NCBI GenBank assembly: GCA_031297485.1
Contig: JAISYE010000028.1
Location: 1-39,203 of the forward strand
Source: Clostridiales bacterium
GTDB lineage: Bacteria; Bacillota; Clostridia; Lachnospirales; JAISYE01
Reading direction: 5' to 3'
DNA length: 39,203 nt
Shown here: positions 24,338 through 30,895 of the stretch, piece after piece
Position numbering within the stretch: position 1 is the stretch's first letter
Layout of the letters: every line of letters begins with the position of its first letter
Program-made: the position numbers and the translations under genes
The notes under the pieces: model-generated
The model's input: the letters and a program-made list of their open reading frames with translations, nothing else
Databases searched by the model: none
What the model was told of the DNA's origin: nothing

Positions 24338-25036
24338 ATGTATCTTGAACCGGAAGTTACGGCCCCGCTGGAAAAGAGAATTCAATATGTCTTTAAAGAT
24401 TATGACTTATTGATTCAGGCGCTTACTCACAGTTCATACGCCAATGAAAATTCCGAGCCGTTCGACAACGAACGGCTTGAGTTTTTAGGAGACTCTGTTT
24501 TGCAAATTGTTGTCAGTAAAATTTTGTTTCAAAAATTTCCAAAGCTGAGTGAAGGAGACCTGACAAAACTGCGCGCTTCCATAGTATGCGAAGCCAGTCT
24601 TGCTGAGGCAGCCGGTAAAATTGAACTAGGTCGTTTTATGCGTCTTGGAAACGGCGAACTGCAATCGGGCGGAAGTAAGCGCGCGTCCATTATTTCTGAC
24701 GCTATGGAGGCCTTGTTCGCTGCAGTGTATCTGGACGGTGGGTTTGAGGCGGCTGAGTCTGTGATAAAAAGGTTGGTGCGGATAGAGGATTTACTGGAAC
24801 CCTGCGAGTTTATACGCGACTACAAAACCGAGTTGCAGGTGCACTTTCAGGCTGTATCCAAGAGCCTGGTGCTTTACCGTATTGTGCGTGAAAGCGGGCC
24901 GCCCCACGGAAAACAGTTTGTCGCCCAGGCATGCCACGACGGTTCCGTAATAGGCGTGGGTGAGGGCAGGACCAAGAAGGAAGCCGAACAGAACGCCGCC
25001 CGCGCCGCGTTGAAGAAACGCGCCGAAGTTACTTGA
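24338..25036 (+). CDS. rnc: Ribonuclease III
   Basis: This 232-residue double-strand-specific RNase processes rRNA and other structured RNAs. The signature NERLEFLGDSVLQ is at residues 44-56 with the catalytic Asp52, and the second acidic site is in SDAMEALFAAVYLDGG. The C-terminal third is a double-stranded RNA-binding domain (YKTELQVHFQ to KKEAEQNAARAAL). The ATG is three bases after the acpP stop with no clear ribosome site, so translation is probably coupled. Given the many hairpin repeats, its substrates here may include repeat transcripts, which is speculation. Confidence 0.96.
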   Translation: MYLEPEVTAPLEKRIQYVFKDYDLLIQALTHSSYANENSEPFDNERLEFLGDSVLQIVVSKILFQKFPKLSEGDLTKLRASIVCEASLAEAAGKIELGRFMRLGNGELQSGGSKRASIISDAMEALFAAVYLDGGFEAAESVIKRLVRIEDLLEPCEFIRDYKTELQVHFQAVSKSLVLYRIVRESGPPHGKQFVAQACHDGSVIGVGEGRTKKEAEQNAARAALKKRAEVT

Positions 25037-25289
25037 CGCGGAGCGGGCGAAAGCTCTCTCCGCCCGCCGCAAATTCAGTTTCCCGTTGAGCCAGGTGACG
25101 CACTCCAAAGCGCTTAAAGCTATCTCTTGTTGTTTGCCTTGCCGTTAGATAACAACAGGCATTCAAACAGAGAGTATTTATTTGACGCTTTAACTCGCGT
25201 ACTGACCAGCGCGAATTTATACACTCCCGCGCATAAAATAAGCGCGAATCCGCAATATTTATAAGCGTTGAATAATGAGACCCCGATAA

Positions 25290-25362
25290 AGCTCTTAACC
25301 GGATTTGAACCGGTGACCTCATCCTTACCAAGGATGCGCTCTGCCGACTGAGCTATAAGAGC
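25290..25362 (-). tRNA. tRNA-Thr (anticodon GGT)
   Basis: The acceptor stem GCTCTTA/TAAGAGC, D-arm AGCTCAGTCGGCAGAGC, anticodon loop TTGGTAA on a CATCC/GGATG stem, and T-arm CCGGTTCAAATCCGG form a complete 73-nt cloverleaf. The 3' CCA is not encoded. It stands alone with its own promoter. Confidence 0.95.
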
Positions 25363-25375
25363 AACTTCAAGTTGT

Positions 25376-25404
25376 ATTATAATTTTATTTTGCCGTAAAG
25401 TCAA
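25376..25404 (-). promoter_or_regulatory. Sigma-A promoter of tRNA-Thr
   Basis: On the minus strand TTGACT (25399-25404) and TATAAT (25376-25381) are exactly 17 bp apart and end 14 bp before the tRNA. Confidence 0.85.
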
Positions 25405-25496
25405 GCAAAATTCTACAGTAATACAGGAGAAATGCGCCCAATTTTTACCGGACATTGATTCAACTGGTGTAGGGGCGTTTTTGGCCATCAAGCATA

Positions 25497-25586
25497 GGTG
25501 GTGGGCCAAATGAGTTGATGGCAATTTATGACACCGCATAAATTAAGGGGGTACAATCAATCCATCAACGCGTTTAGTTCACCACC
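25497..25586. mobile_element. 90-bp inverted-repeat element (family 4), copy 1
   Basis: The ends GGTGGTGGGCCAAATGAGTT and the reverse complement of the right end (GGTGGTGAACTAAACGCGTT) match at most positions, and the match continues into TGATGG. Flanking octamers are CAAGCATA and CAAGCATT, an 8-bp target duplication with one change. The element has no coding capacity. Copy 2 is at 30355-30443. Confidence 0.8.
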
Positions 25587-25929
25587 CAAGCATTGGATAA
25601 ACCGTATTTCCCACCAACTATTGTACCCACAATCGTAAATGCTTGATTTTAATTATCTTCTTTAAGTCCATCATTCCTGTGGGAACAATTTTATTGTACC
25701 CACACGTATCATAAAGCATATAAAATCTATGTGAGTACAATTTACCTCGGGAAATACAGATAAATCAAGGCTCCCCAAAAATTGATGCGATTCTCCTGCA
25801 GGGTAGGCGAATTAATTAAACACCAAACTTTTTCGCAGGAAATGCGGACGCTTCAACGCGTTTCCGAAAAAGTTTGGTGTATTCATCTTTCGTCATTCCT
25901 TAGGGACGGGCGGACTGCGCCATTTGATT
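25587..25929. other. Non-coding gap with scattered inverted repeats
   Basis: No gene is supported. ATTGTACCCACA (near 25698) and TGTGAGTACAAT (near 25732) form an imperfect inverted pair, and a further ATTGTACCCACA lies near 25620. This suggests a decayed mobile sequence. A strong hairpin is listed separately. Confidence 0.4.
25820..25880. repeat. 61-bp hairpin with perfect 16-bp arms
   Basis: ACACCAAACTTTTTCG (25820-25835) is exactly complementary to 25865-25880, and the inner GAAATGCG/CGCGTTTC extends the pairing. It lies about 50 bp past the end of the exported-protein gene. No T-run follows on the minus strand, so it is not a standard terminator. Confidence 0.8.
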
Positions 25930-26619
25930 TTAGCCCTTGCCGTCAGTTGCTGACAATATCTGTAAAGGATCGCCTGTGGCGGCGCTGAGTATCGCCGAAT
26001 AAGCGCCGATTTCCGAAAAGTCATCCACGTTGACAGGATACAGCCTTACAAACCATACCGCGCCCGAAATGTCCTCATAAGCGGAATAGAATGTGGTGGT
26101 CACGTTGAATCTGTCGAGGGTTTCCGTTGTGAGTGCGTATTTGTCCGCAATCGCCGTAACGGCTGTGGAAGCCGCAAATTTTTTTGTGATATCGCTCTCG
26201 CTCGGTTGACCCTCGACGTAACGATTGGGACGATCACGCTTTGGACCTCCGAATCGCTCTATCGCGGCCTCTGCCGCATCGCCTGCGTACTTGCGGACAG
26301 TACCGTCCGCGCTGTACGTCACGGTGGCTTCCGCCCCGTCCGCCCCGTAGGAGTATTCAACCAAGACGGTGGAGCCGTTCGGCAGCGTTTTCATAACAAC
26401 GGCTTTATTCTCGCCGCCGCTGTCAAGAACGTTTCCCGTTATTTCGCGATCTGTTTTGACATTGCTTACTGTTTCCAGATTCGCGGCTGAAATTGCTGCC
26501 GGACTTCCGATTATTGCAGCCGCGGTTTTGGCGGCGAACGCGGCGTTGCCGAGAATCAACGCGCCGCCGATGACGAAAGTCAGCGCAATCGCCCCGATAA
26601 TTGTGCCTGCCTTTTTCAT
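25930..26619 (-). CDS. Exported or membrane-anchored protein of unknown function, downstream of the two-component genes
   Basis: The start at 26619 is supported by GGGAGGATTTATCAT before the ATG. The 229-residue product has a signal or anchor segment (MKKAGTIIGAIALTFVIGGA). An Ala-rich region follows, then two ordered parts: a beta-rich stretch (TVLVEYSYGADGAEATVTYS) and a C-terminal part (AYEDISGAVWFVRLYPVNVD). The overall form recalls small PepSY-like secreted proteins, but I recognise no clear family. It lies 91 bp after the kinase on the same strand, so it may be the output or the ligand sensor of that system. Confidence 0.65.
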   Translation of the reverse strand: MKKAGTIIGAIALTFVIGGALILGNAAFAAKTAAAIIGSPAAISAANLETVSNVKTDREITGNVLDSGGENKAVVMKTLPNGSTVLVEYSYGADGAEATVTYSADGTVRKYAGDAAEAAIERFGGPKRDRPNRYVEGQPSESDITKKFAASTAVTAIADKYALTTETLDRFNVTTTFYSAYEDISGAVWFVRLYPVNVDDFSEIGAYSAILSAATGDPLQILSATDGKG

Positions 26620-26710
26620 ATGATAAATCCTCCCTGTTAAAAATTGATTTTGTTCCCGCGTGAACAGCTGCATCATAGCACCCGGATATTTCCGAGTAAT
26701 CAAGAAGTTG

Positions 26711-28096
26711 TCACGGGGTTGTAAAATGTATTTTTATTTTCGTCCCGGTTCCAAGTTCGGATTCGATTTCAAGCCGGGCGTTATGCGTTTCACATATCCG
26801 TGCGCATATCGCGAGGCCCAAGCCTGCGCCGCCGTCTGCTCTTGACCGAGATTTATCGGCGCGGTAAAAAGGCTCCGTTATTTTTGAAATCTCTCGCTTT
26901 TCCATGCCTTTCCCGCAATCCGTGACAGCAATAATGGTTTCGTTGTTTTCGGAATAAACCTGGACGTCAATTTTGCCGCCATCCACGGACGCCTTTACCG
27001 CGTTTTCAATCAGATTCTGCAAGAGGGATTCCATAAGCTCCGCATCGCCCATAATGGCAGCGCTGCCTATCTCCTGGCTTAGCGCGATATGCTTCTCCTC
27101 CAGCTGGGTTTTACAGGTTGCGCATACATTTGAGAATATCTTGCCGATGTTAACAGTTTTTTTCTCAATGCTCCCGTGGCTCATGCGCGCCAATTCATTC
27201 AATTTACATGCCATATTTTGTATGCGCCGGCTTTGTCCGATAATATAATTAATGGCTTTTTCGCGTTCTTCCGAGCTGATGTTTCCGATTTTCAGCAATT
27301 CGGCATATCCAACTATTGCGGTTATAGGCGTCCTCGTTTCGTGGGCGAGATTATTGATGAAACGCTCCTTGCTCTCGCTTACGTTTGAAAGTTCTTCAAC
27401 ATGTTTCTGAACCTTGTCGGCCATGACGTTAAAGCTGTGCGCAAATTGCCCGATTTCGTCGCCGCCCGCCACAGGTGCGCGGTTGCCGTAGTCTCCCTGC
27501 GCGATAGATACCGCGGCCGCGTTCAGTACACGAAATGGGCCGGTTAAGCGCACAAGCAAAAACAGCAAAGTAATTGACAATATAAGGCTGATTACTATGC
27601 TAATCACAATGAAGCTGTGCGTCATACTGCTTTTGAAGTCACGCAGAGCGCTTGCGTCCTTCATATAGATCAACCGCAGATTCTCAAGGGGCTGGGGCAA
27701 GTCGTTTCCGATTACGCAATACAGCACATCCTCAACTTCATCGGTACGCGCTTCTTCTCCCTGCGCAGAGGGCGGTGAGAATACGGCGCTGCTGTTAAAT
27801 ACGATATTTCCGTTTTGGTACAGCGCAATATAGCCGCCCTGCCCGGAATAATAGCTTGCATAGGGGGCAACTATGCCTTTAAGGTTGTCTGCGTTAAGTT
27901 CCGTGTAAAGCCCGGAGGAATAATTTATGCGCTCATAAACTGACCGCGCTATGATCCGGTGTTCGGACTGTGCCGCTTGTATGGCGTTCTCCCTGTTCAG
28001 CGAAAAGCTCCGTTCAAGCAGTATATAGCCGAGCGAGTCAAAGGCAATTAGAAAGAGGATGAGTGTTATGAAAAACGCCTTTTGCCAGAATTTCAT
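26711..28096 (-). CDS. Two-component sensor histidine kinase
   Basis: This 461-residue membrane kinase has one N-terminal helix (residues about 7-27), an extracellular sensor region of about 140 residues and a second helix (IVISIVISLILSITLLFLLV). HAMP, the dimerisation domain with phospho-acceptor His252 in NLAHETRTPI, and the ATP-binding domain follow (N box NLIENAVKAS, G1 DCGKGM, G2 GAGLGLAI). The HETRTP box puts it in the HPK1 group. Its ATG overlaps the regulator stop (ATGA). The sensed signal is unknown. Confidence 0.95.
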   Translation of the reverse strand: MKFWQKAFFITLILFLIAFDSLGYILLERSFSLNRENAIQAAQSEHRIIARSVYERINYSSGLYTELNADNLKGIVAPYASYYSGQGGYIALYQNGNIVFNSSAVFSPPSAQGEEARTDEVEDVLYCVIGNDLPQPLENLRLIYMKDASALRDFKSSMTHSFIVISIVISLILSITLLFLLVRLTGPFRVLNAAAVSIAQGDYGNRAPVAGGDEIGQFAHSFNVMADKVQKHVEELSNVSESKERFINNLAHETRTPITAIVGYAELLKIGNISSEEREKAINYIIGQSRRIQNMACKLNELARMSHGSIEKKTVNIGKIFSNVCATCKTQLEEKHIALSQEIGSAAIMGDAELMESLLQNLIENAVKASVDGGKIDVQVYSENNETIIAVTDCGKGMEKREISKITEPFYRADKSRSRADGGAGLGLAICARICETHNARLEIESELGTGTKIKIHFTTP

Positions 28097-28752
28097 CGTG
28101 GAACATCCAAACGGTAGCCGTATTTGAAAACTGTTTTAATGTTTTCCTCCAAGCCGAGTTTTTTACGGAGGCGTTGGATATGAACGTCAACCGTCCGTGT
28201 TTCCCCCATGTAATCAAAGCCCCAAACCAATTCAAGCAGTTTGTCCCGCGTAAGCGCGAGATTTTTGTTTTCAATCAGTATCCGGAGCAAATCAAATTCC
28301 CGCGCCGTAAGCTCGACGTTTTCCCCGCCGCGCAAAACGATATGTTCCTCTTGCCTTACTTCAATATCCCCTAATTGAAAAATCTCCGCGCATTTTCTGC
28401 ACCGCCGTAATACGGCTTCAATTCGAGCTGTAAGTTCAACAGCGGCAAAGGGCTTCATAATATAATCGTCCGCGCCGAGCTTCAATCCGGTTACTCTGTC
28501 CTCCAACCGCTCTTTCGCGGTCAGAAAAATAACGGGAATACCAAGCGGGCGAATGTCCTGCATTATAGAAAATCCGTCCCGCCCGGGAAGCATAACATCA
28601 AGAAGAATAATGTCTGGGCGTTTTCCTAAAACGCAATCCATTACGGTATCGCCGCGGTGCAGGACCTCCGCAGTGTGCCCCGCGAGTTTTATTTGCAGTT
28701 CTATTAAATCGGCTATGGGAATTTCATCTTCCACAATCAAGATTGCCGCCAT
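28093..28752 (-). CDS. OmpR/PhoB-family response regulator
   Basis: The start at 28752 follows TAGGAGGTAGAAAT. An upstream in-frame ATG would add ten residues without a ribosome site. The 219-residue protein has a receiver domain (ILIVEDEIPIADLIE at the start, phospho-acceptor Asp52 in LLDVMLPG, Lys in FLTAKERL). A winged-helix DNA-binding domain follows (LTAREFDLLRILIENKNLAL, VDVHIQRLRKKLG). It is the partner of the kinase that overlaps it. The likely target is its own operon including the exported protein, which is inference. Confidence 0.95.
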   Translation of the reverse strand: MAAILIVEDEIPIADLIELQIKLAGHTAEVLHRGDTVMDCVLGKRPDIILLDVMLPGRDGFSIMQDIRPLGIPVIFLTAKERLEDRVTGLKLGADDYIMKPFAAVELTARIEAVLRRCRKCAEIFQLGDIEVRQEEHIVLRGGENVELTAREFDLLRILIENKNLALTRDKLLELVWGFDYMGETRTVDVHIQRLRKKLGLEENIKTVFKYGYRLDVPR

Positions 28753-28782
28753 ATTTCTACCTCCTAAGCATATTCGTATCAT

Positions 28783-29042
28783 TATGGCATACCGCCATGC
28801 AAAAAGTCATCATAGAGTTGTAAAATCGCTTTAAATTTATGGCAAAAGTAATTGTGTACACTGATTTGACTGGATTGGATGTCACGTTTGTCTCAAGAAA
28901 ACGAAGGCGGATATTGAACGTCTTGGCTTATAGTTTCCTAACGGTGAAGTGTCCCCTTACCGCCCTCTGCTGAAATGTGAGAGAGGTGGACACGCACCAT
29001 AAAATGGGCAACGACGGCCTTGATTTCTCAAAGCCGCCGTTA
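28783..29042. other. Gap without a recognisable gene
   Basis: A short fragment near 28888-28930 reads like the end of a broken coding sequence (CLKKTKADIERLG in one forward frame), but it is too short to assign. The rest shows no repeat family seen elsewhere in the window. Confidence 0.3.
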
Positions 29043-29127
29043 AGTCGTGTTTAAAAATTCCTTAAGCGCGAAATTTCAAATGAAACGCTGCAATTTCGCG
29101 CTTGAATCCAGTTTTCAAATATGCGCT
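29043..29127. repeat. Palindromic element of about 87 bp (family 3), copy B
   Basis: GTCGTGTTTAAAAATTCC at the left and TTTTCAAATATGCGC at the right are its ends. The inner stem GCGCGAAATT/AATTTCGCGC is intact. It is followed directly by a family 2 piece. Confidence 0.8.
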
Positions 29128-29194
29128 AAAAGAAGAAACAAATATTTTTGGCCAGCAGTTGCAGTCGCAAATGCCGCGGTGATGCGGGCGAACC
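29128..29194 (+). repeat. Family 2 repeat piece with uninterrupted (empty) mini-element site
   Basis: TATTTTTGGCCAGCAGTTGC matches 30549-30590 except that the latter carries the 22-nt hairpin insert after GGCC. It ends at the IS5-type element. Confidence 0.7.
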
Positions 29195-29197
29195 TAA

Positions 29198-29668
29198 GAG
29201 CTTATCCCTAAATAAACTCGATTTATCTAAAAGTGATAAAAGCACATGCAAATTGTAACAACCCCATATAAGTGAAAGCATATTTCTCATAACGGACAAG
29301 AATTTTACGAAAGAGATTAAGCCATGAGAAAACTCTTTCCACAACCCAACGACGAGCTTTAAATTCTGGATTGTTTTCAATGTTTTGTTTTTCTTCTCCG
29401 CGAGATACTACATGTGGAATATAACCTCTAAGCACGATAGCTTCAAGCGCTGCTTCACCGTACCTGGGGTCCATTGGCTTTCGTCCCCCTCCAGGCGCTC
29501 GCTTGTATTCTTTTCCTTCTTCTCTTTCTGCTTTTGGTATTAGTCCCTTTACTGCTTCCCAAAATGTTTCTGTTATTTTCCATGATTTTTCTTGTTTCAT
29601 TTTGCTTCTTCCCCTTTTTATTTATTTATCGCCTTTTTGTATAATAAACTTTAATTAGGGATAAGCTC
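29198..29668 (-). mobile_element. Internally deleted IS5-family element, 471 bp
   Basis: The inverted ends GAGCTTATCCCTAAATAAA and GAGCTTATCCCTAATTAAA differ at one position. TAA flanks both sides (29195-29197, 29669-29671), fitting the 3-bp TNA duplications of IS5 subgroups. It carries a single shortened transposase frame (29223-29600). Its insertion provides the stop codon of the sigma factor gene. Confidence 0.87.
29223..29600 (-). pseudogene. IS5-type transposase with the catalytic core deleted in frame
   Basis: The 125 residues join a typical IS5 N-terminus (FWEAVKGLIPKAEREEGKEY, GGGRKPMDPR) straight to a C-terminus (GEAALEAIVLRGYIPHV, KARRWVVERVFSWLNLFRK). Full relatives have about 130 more residues between these parts, holding the first two acidic residues of the DDE triad. 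Only the final Glu of RRWVVER remains, so the product cannot be an active transposase. The frame itself is open and has GGGGAAG before the ATG, so a short DNA-binding protein could still be made. Confidence 0.85.
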
Positions 29669-30203
29669 TAAGTTTTAGCGCTTTGAATAATCTGCTTTTG
29701 ACGGTTCCGGAAGGGAGCCGGAGCGTTAAGGCTATGTCCTGCACGCTCATTTCATTGGTATAGTATAGGATGACCGGGATTCTGAGTTTTTCCGGCAGGG
29801 AGTCAACCAGTCCGCGCACAACGCAGGTTTCCTCATCTGCTAAAAGAGCATCCTCCATACTAATGTTATCACCCGCCACGGATTCGGGAAGCGGCTCTGC
29901 GGGAGCCAATCGGTTGTGGCGGGCATATTTTCGCTTCTGGCTTTTCCAAATGAATATTGAGGTGGAAAAGAGGAAGCCTTGCGGATTTTCGGAACATCTT
30001 ATTTTAGGCAGCTGTTCAAACGCCTTTAAATATGTTTCTTGGAACAAATCCTCCGCATCCTCTTTTGAGTATGTAAGGCTCCGGCAAAACCTGTAAACCG
30101 AACCGCCGTACTCGTCCACCAATGATTCTCCGAAAGTTCCTCCCACGGCGGATATGCCGCCTGGGGTTAATTGAATTGCTTTCATTGTGCACAATGAATC
30201 CAA
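29655..30203 (-). CDS. ECF-type RNA polymerase sigma factor, 3' end replaced by element sequence
   Basis: TTG at 30203 is favoured because GGAGGG lies directly upstream; an ATG six codons later is possible. Region 2 is clear (YGGSVYRFCRSLTYSKEDAE, DLFQETYLKAFEQLPKI). Region 4 (LPEKLRIPVILYYTNEMSVQ, PSGTVKSRLFKAL) binds the -35 element. The last residues LRAYP and the stop come from the inverted end of the IS5-type element. The sequence beyond that element is a family 2 repeat, so the original tail was lost in at least two steps. Region 4 is nearly whole, so activity may remain. No anti-sigma gene is adjacent. Confidence 0.82.
   Translation of the reverse strand: MDSLCTMKAIQLTPGGISAVGGTFGESLVDEYGGSVYRFCRSLTYSKEDAEDLFQETYLKAFEQLPKIRCSENPQGFLFSTSIFIWKSQKRKYARHNRLAPAEPLPESVAGDNISMEDALLADEETCVVRGLVDSLPEKLRIPVILYYTNEMSVQDIALTLRLPSGTVKSRLFKALKLRAYP
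30181..30198. promoter_or_regulatory. 18-bp perfect palindrome at the sigma factor start
   Basis: TTCATTGTGCACAATGAA covers the first codons after the TTG start. It could be an operator or a hairpin affecting start choice. Confidence 0.35.
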
Positions 30204-30354
30204 ATTGCCCTCCTTTCAAAATCCCGTATACCTGTTAATAGTCGCGAGATTTCAAACGGTTCATTTTTTATAAAAAATTTTCGCTTGTTCGCCTATATCG
30301 CGCAGTTCCGCTTAAACACATGTTTATGAAGCGTGGTGTCAGCACTGATATTTT

Positions 30355-30443
30355 GGTGGTGGGCCAAATGAGTTGACAGCAATTTGCGGCGCCGCATAAA
30401 TCAAAGGGTACAATTAATCCATCAACGCATTCAGCCCACCACC
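30355..30443. mobile_element. 89-bp inverted-repeat element (family 4), copy 2
   Basis: The ends are GGTGGTGGGC and GCCCACCACC, with similarity continuing inward (CAAATGAGTTGA and its counterpart). GATATTTT occurs directly on both sides (30347-30354 and 30444-30451), an exact 8-bp target duplication. It shares most of its sequence with 25497-25586. Confidence 0.88.
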
Positions 30444-30511
30444 GATATTTTGATATGTCACGCATATGTAATAAATTCCCCGCATAAGATTATACCGTAT
30501 AGTGTTCATAT

Positions 30512-30855
30512 GTAGTGGTGCATGGTCGATATTTTAGAGGAAAATAAATATTTTTGGCCGATAATTGAGCTTGTTCGGCGCAGCAGTTGCAACTGCAAAT
30601 GCCGCAGCGATGCGGGCGAACACAGTTCGCCCCTACAGAAAAACGCTGCGCCCGCCGCACTTGAAGAAGGTGTCTGGGGACGACTCCCCATAAGCGCGAA
30701 CTTAAGAAAAAAATAAACAGACCCTTTTCTTAAAAAGGCTGTACCTGCATAAAAAAGCGCTGCACTCGCCGCCCTTAAGAAGGGGTCTGGGGACGAGTCC
30801 CCAGCGGGGTTTGGGGCCAACGAACAAACCATCGTTAGGCCCCAAGGTCTTAATC
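30512..30855. repeat. Intergenic repeat cluster (family 2 then inverted family 1, copy h)
   Basis: TAGTGGTG...GATATTTTAGAGG...GGCC is the family 2 start, interrupted by a mini-element at 30560. A hairpin GGGCGAAC-ACA-GTTCGCCC follows. Two inverted family 1 stretches come next, each with a GGGGAC/GTCCCC stem (shortened loop), then AAGAAGGGGTCTGG and GGGGCCAACGA/TCGTTAGGCCCC. No gene is present between the sigma factor and the SpoIID-like gene. Confidence 0.75.
30560..30581 (+). repeat. 22-nt hairpin mini-element, copy 6 (decayed arms)
   Basis: GATA, then ATTGAGC and GTTCGGC around TT, then GC, followed by AG. It lies between GGCC and AGCAGTTGC, which are contiguous at 29150-29160, so insertion of exactly 22 nt is directly visible. 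Confidence 0.8.
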
Positions 30856-30895
30856 TTTTACGGCTCTGTTGAACGAATAAACGGAGGGTAAAGAA

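Noticed and set aside
25037-25289. Possible rho-independent terminator after rnc (GCGGGC/GCCCGC)
   Set aside because: The stem is short, the loop is long and no T-run follows, so I do not call it.
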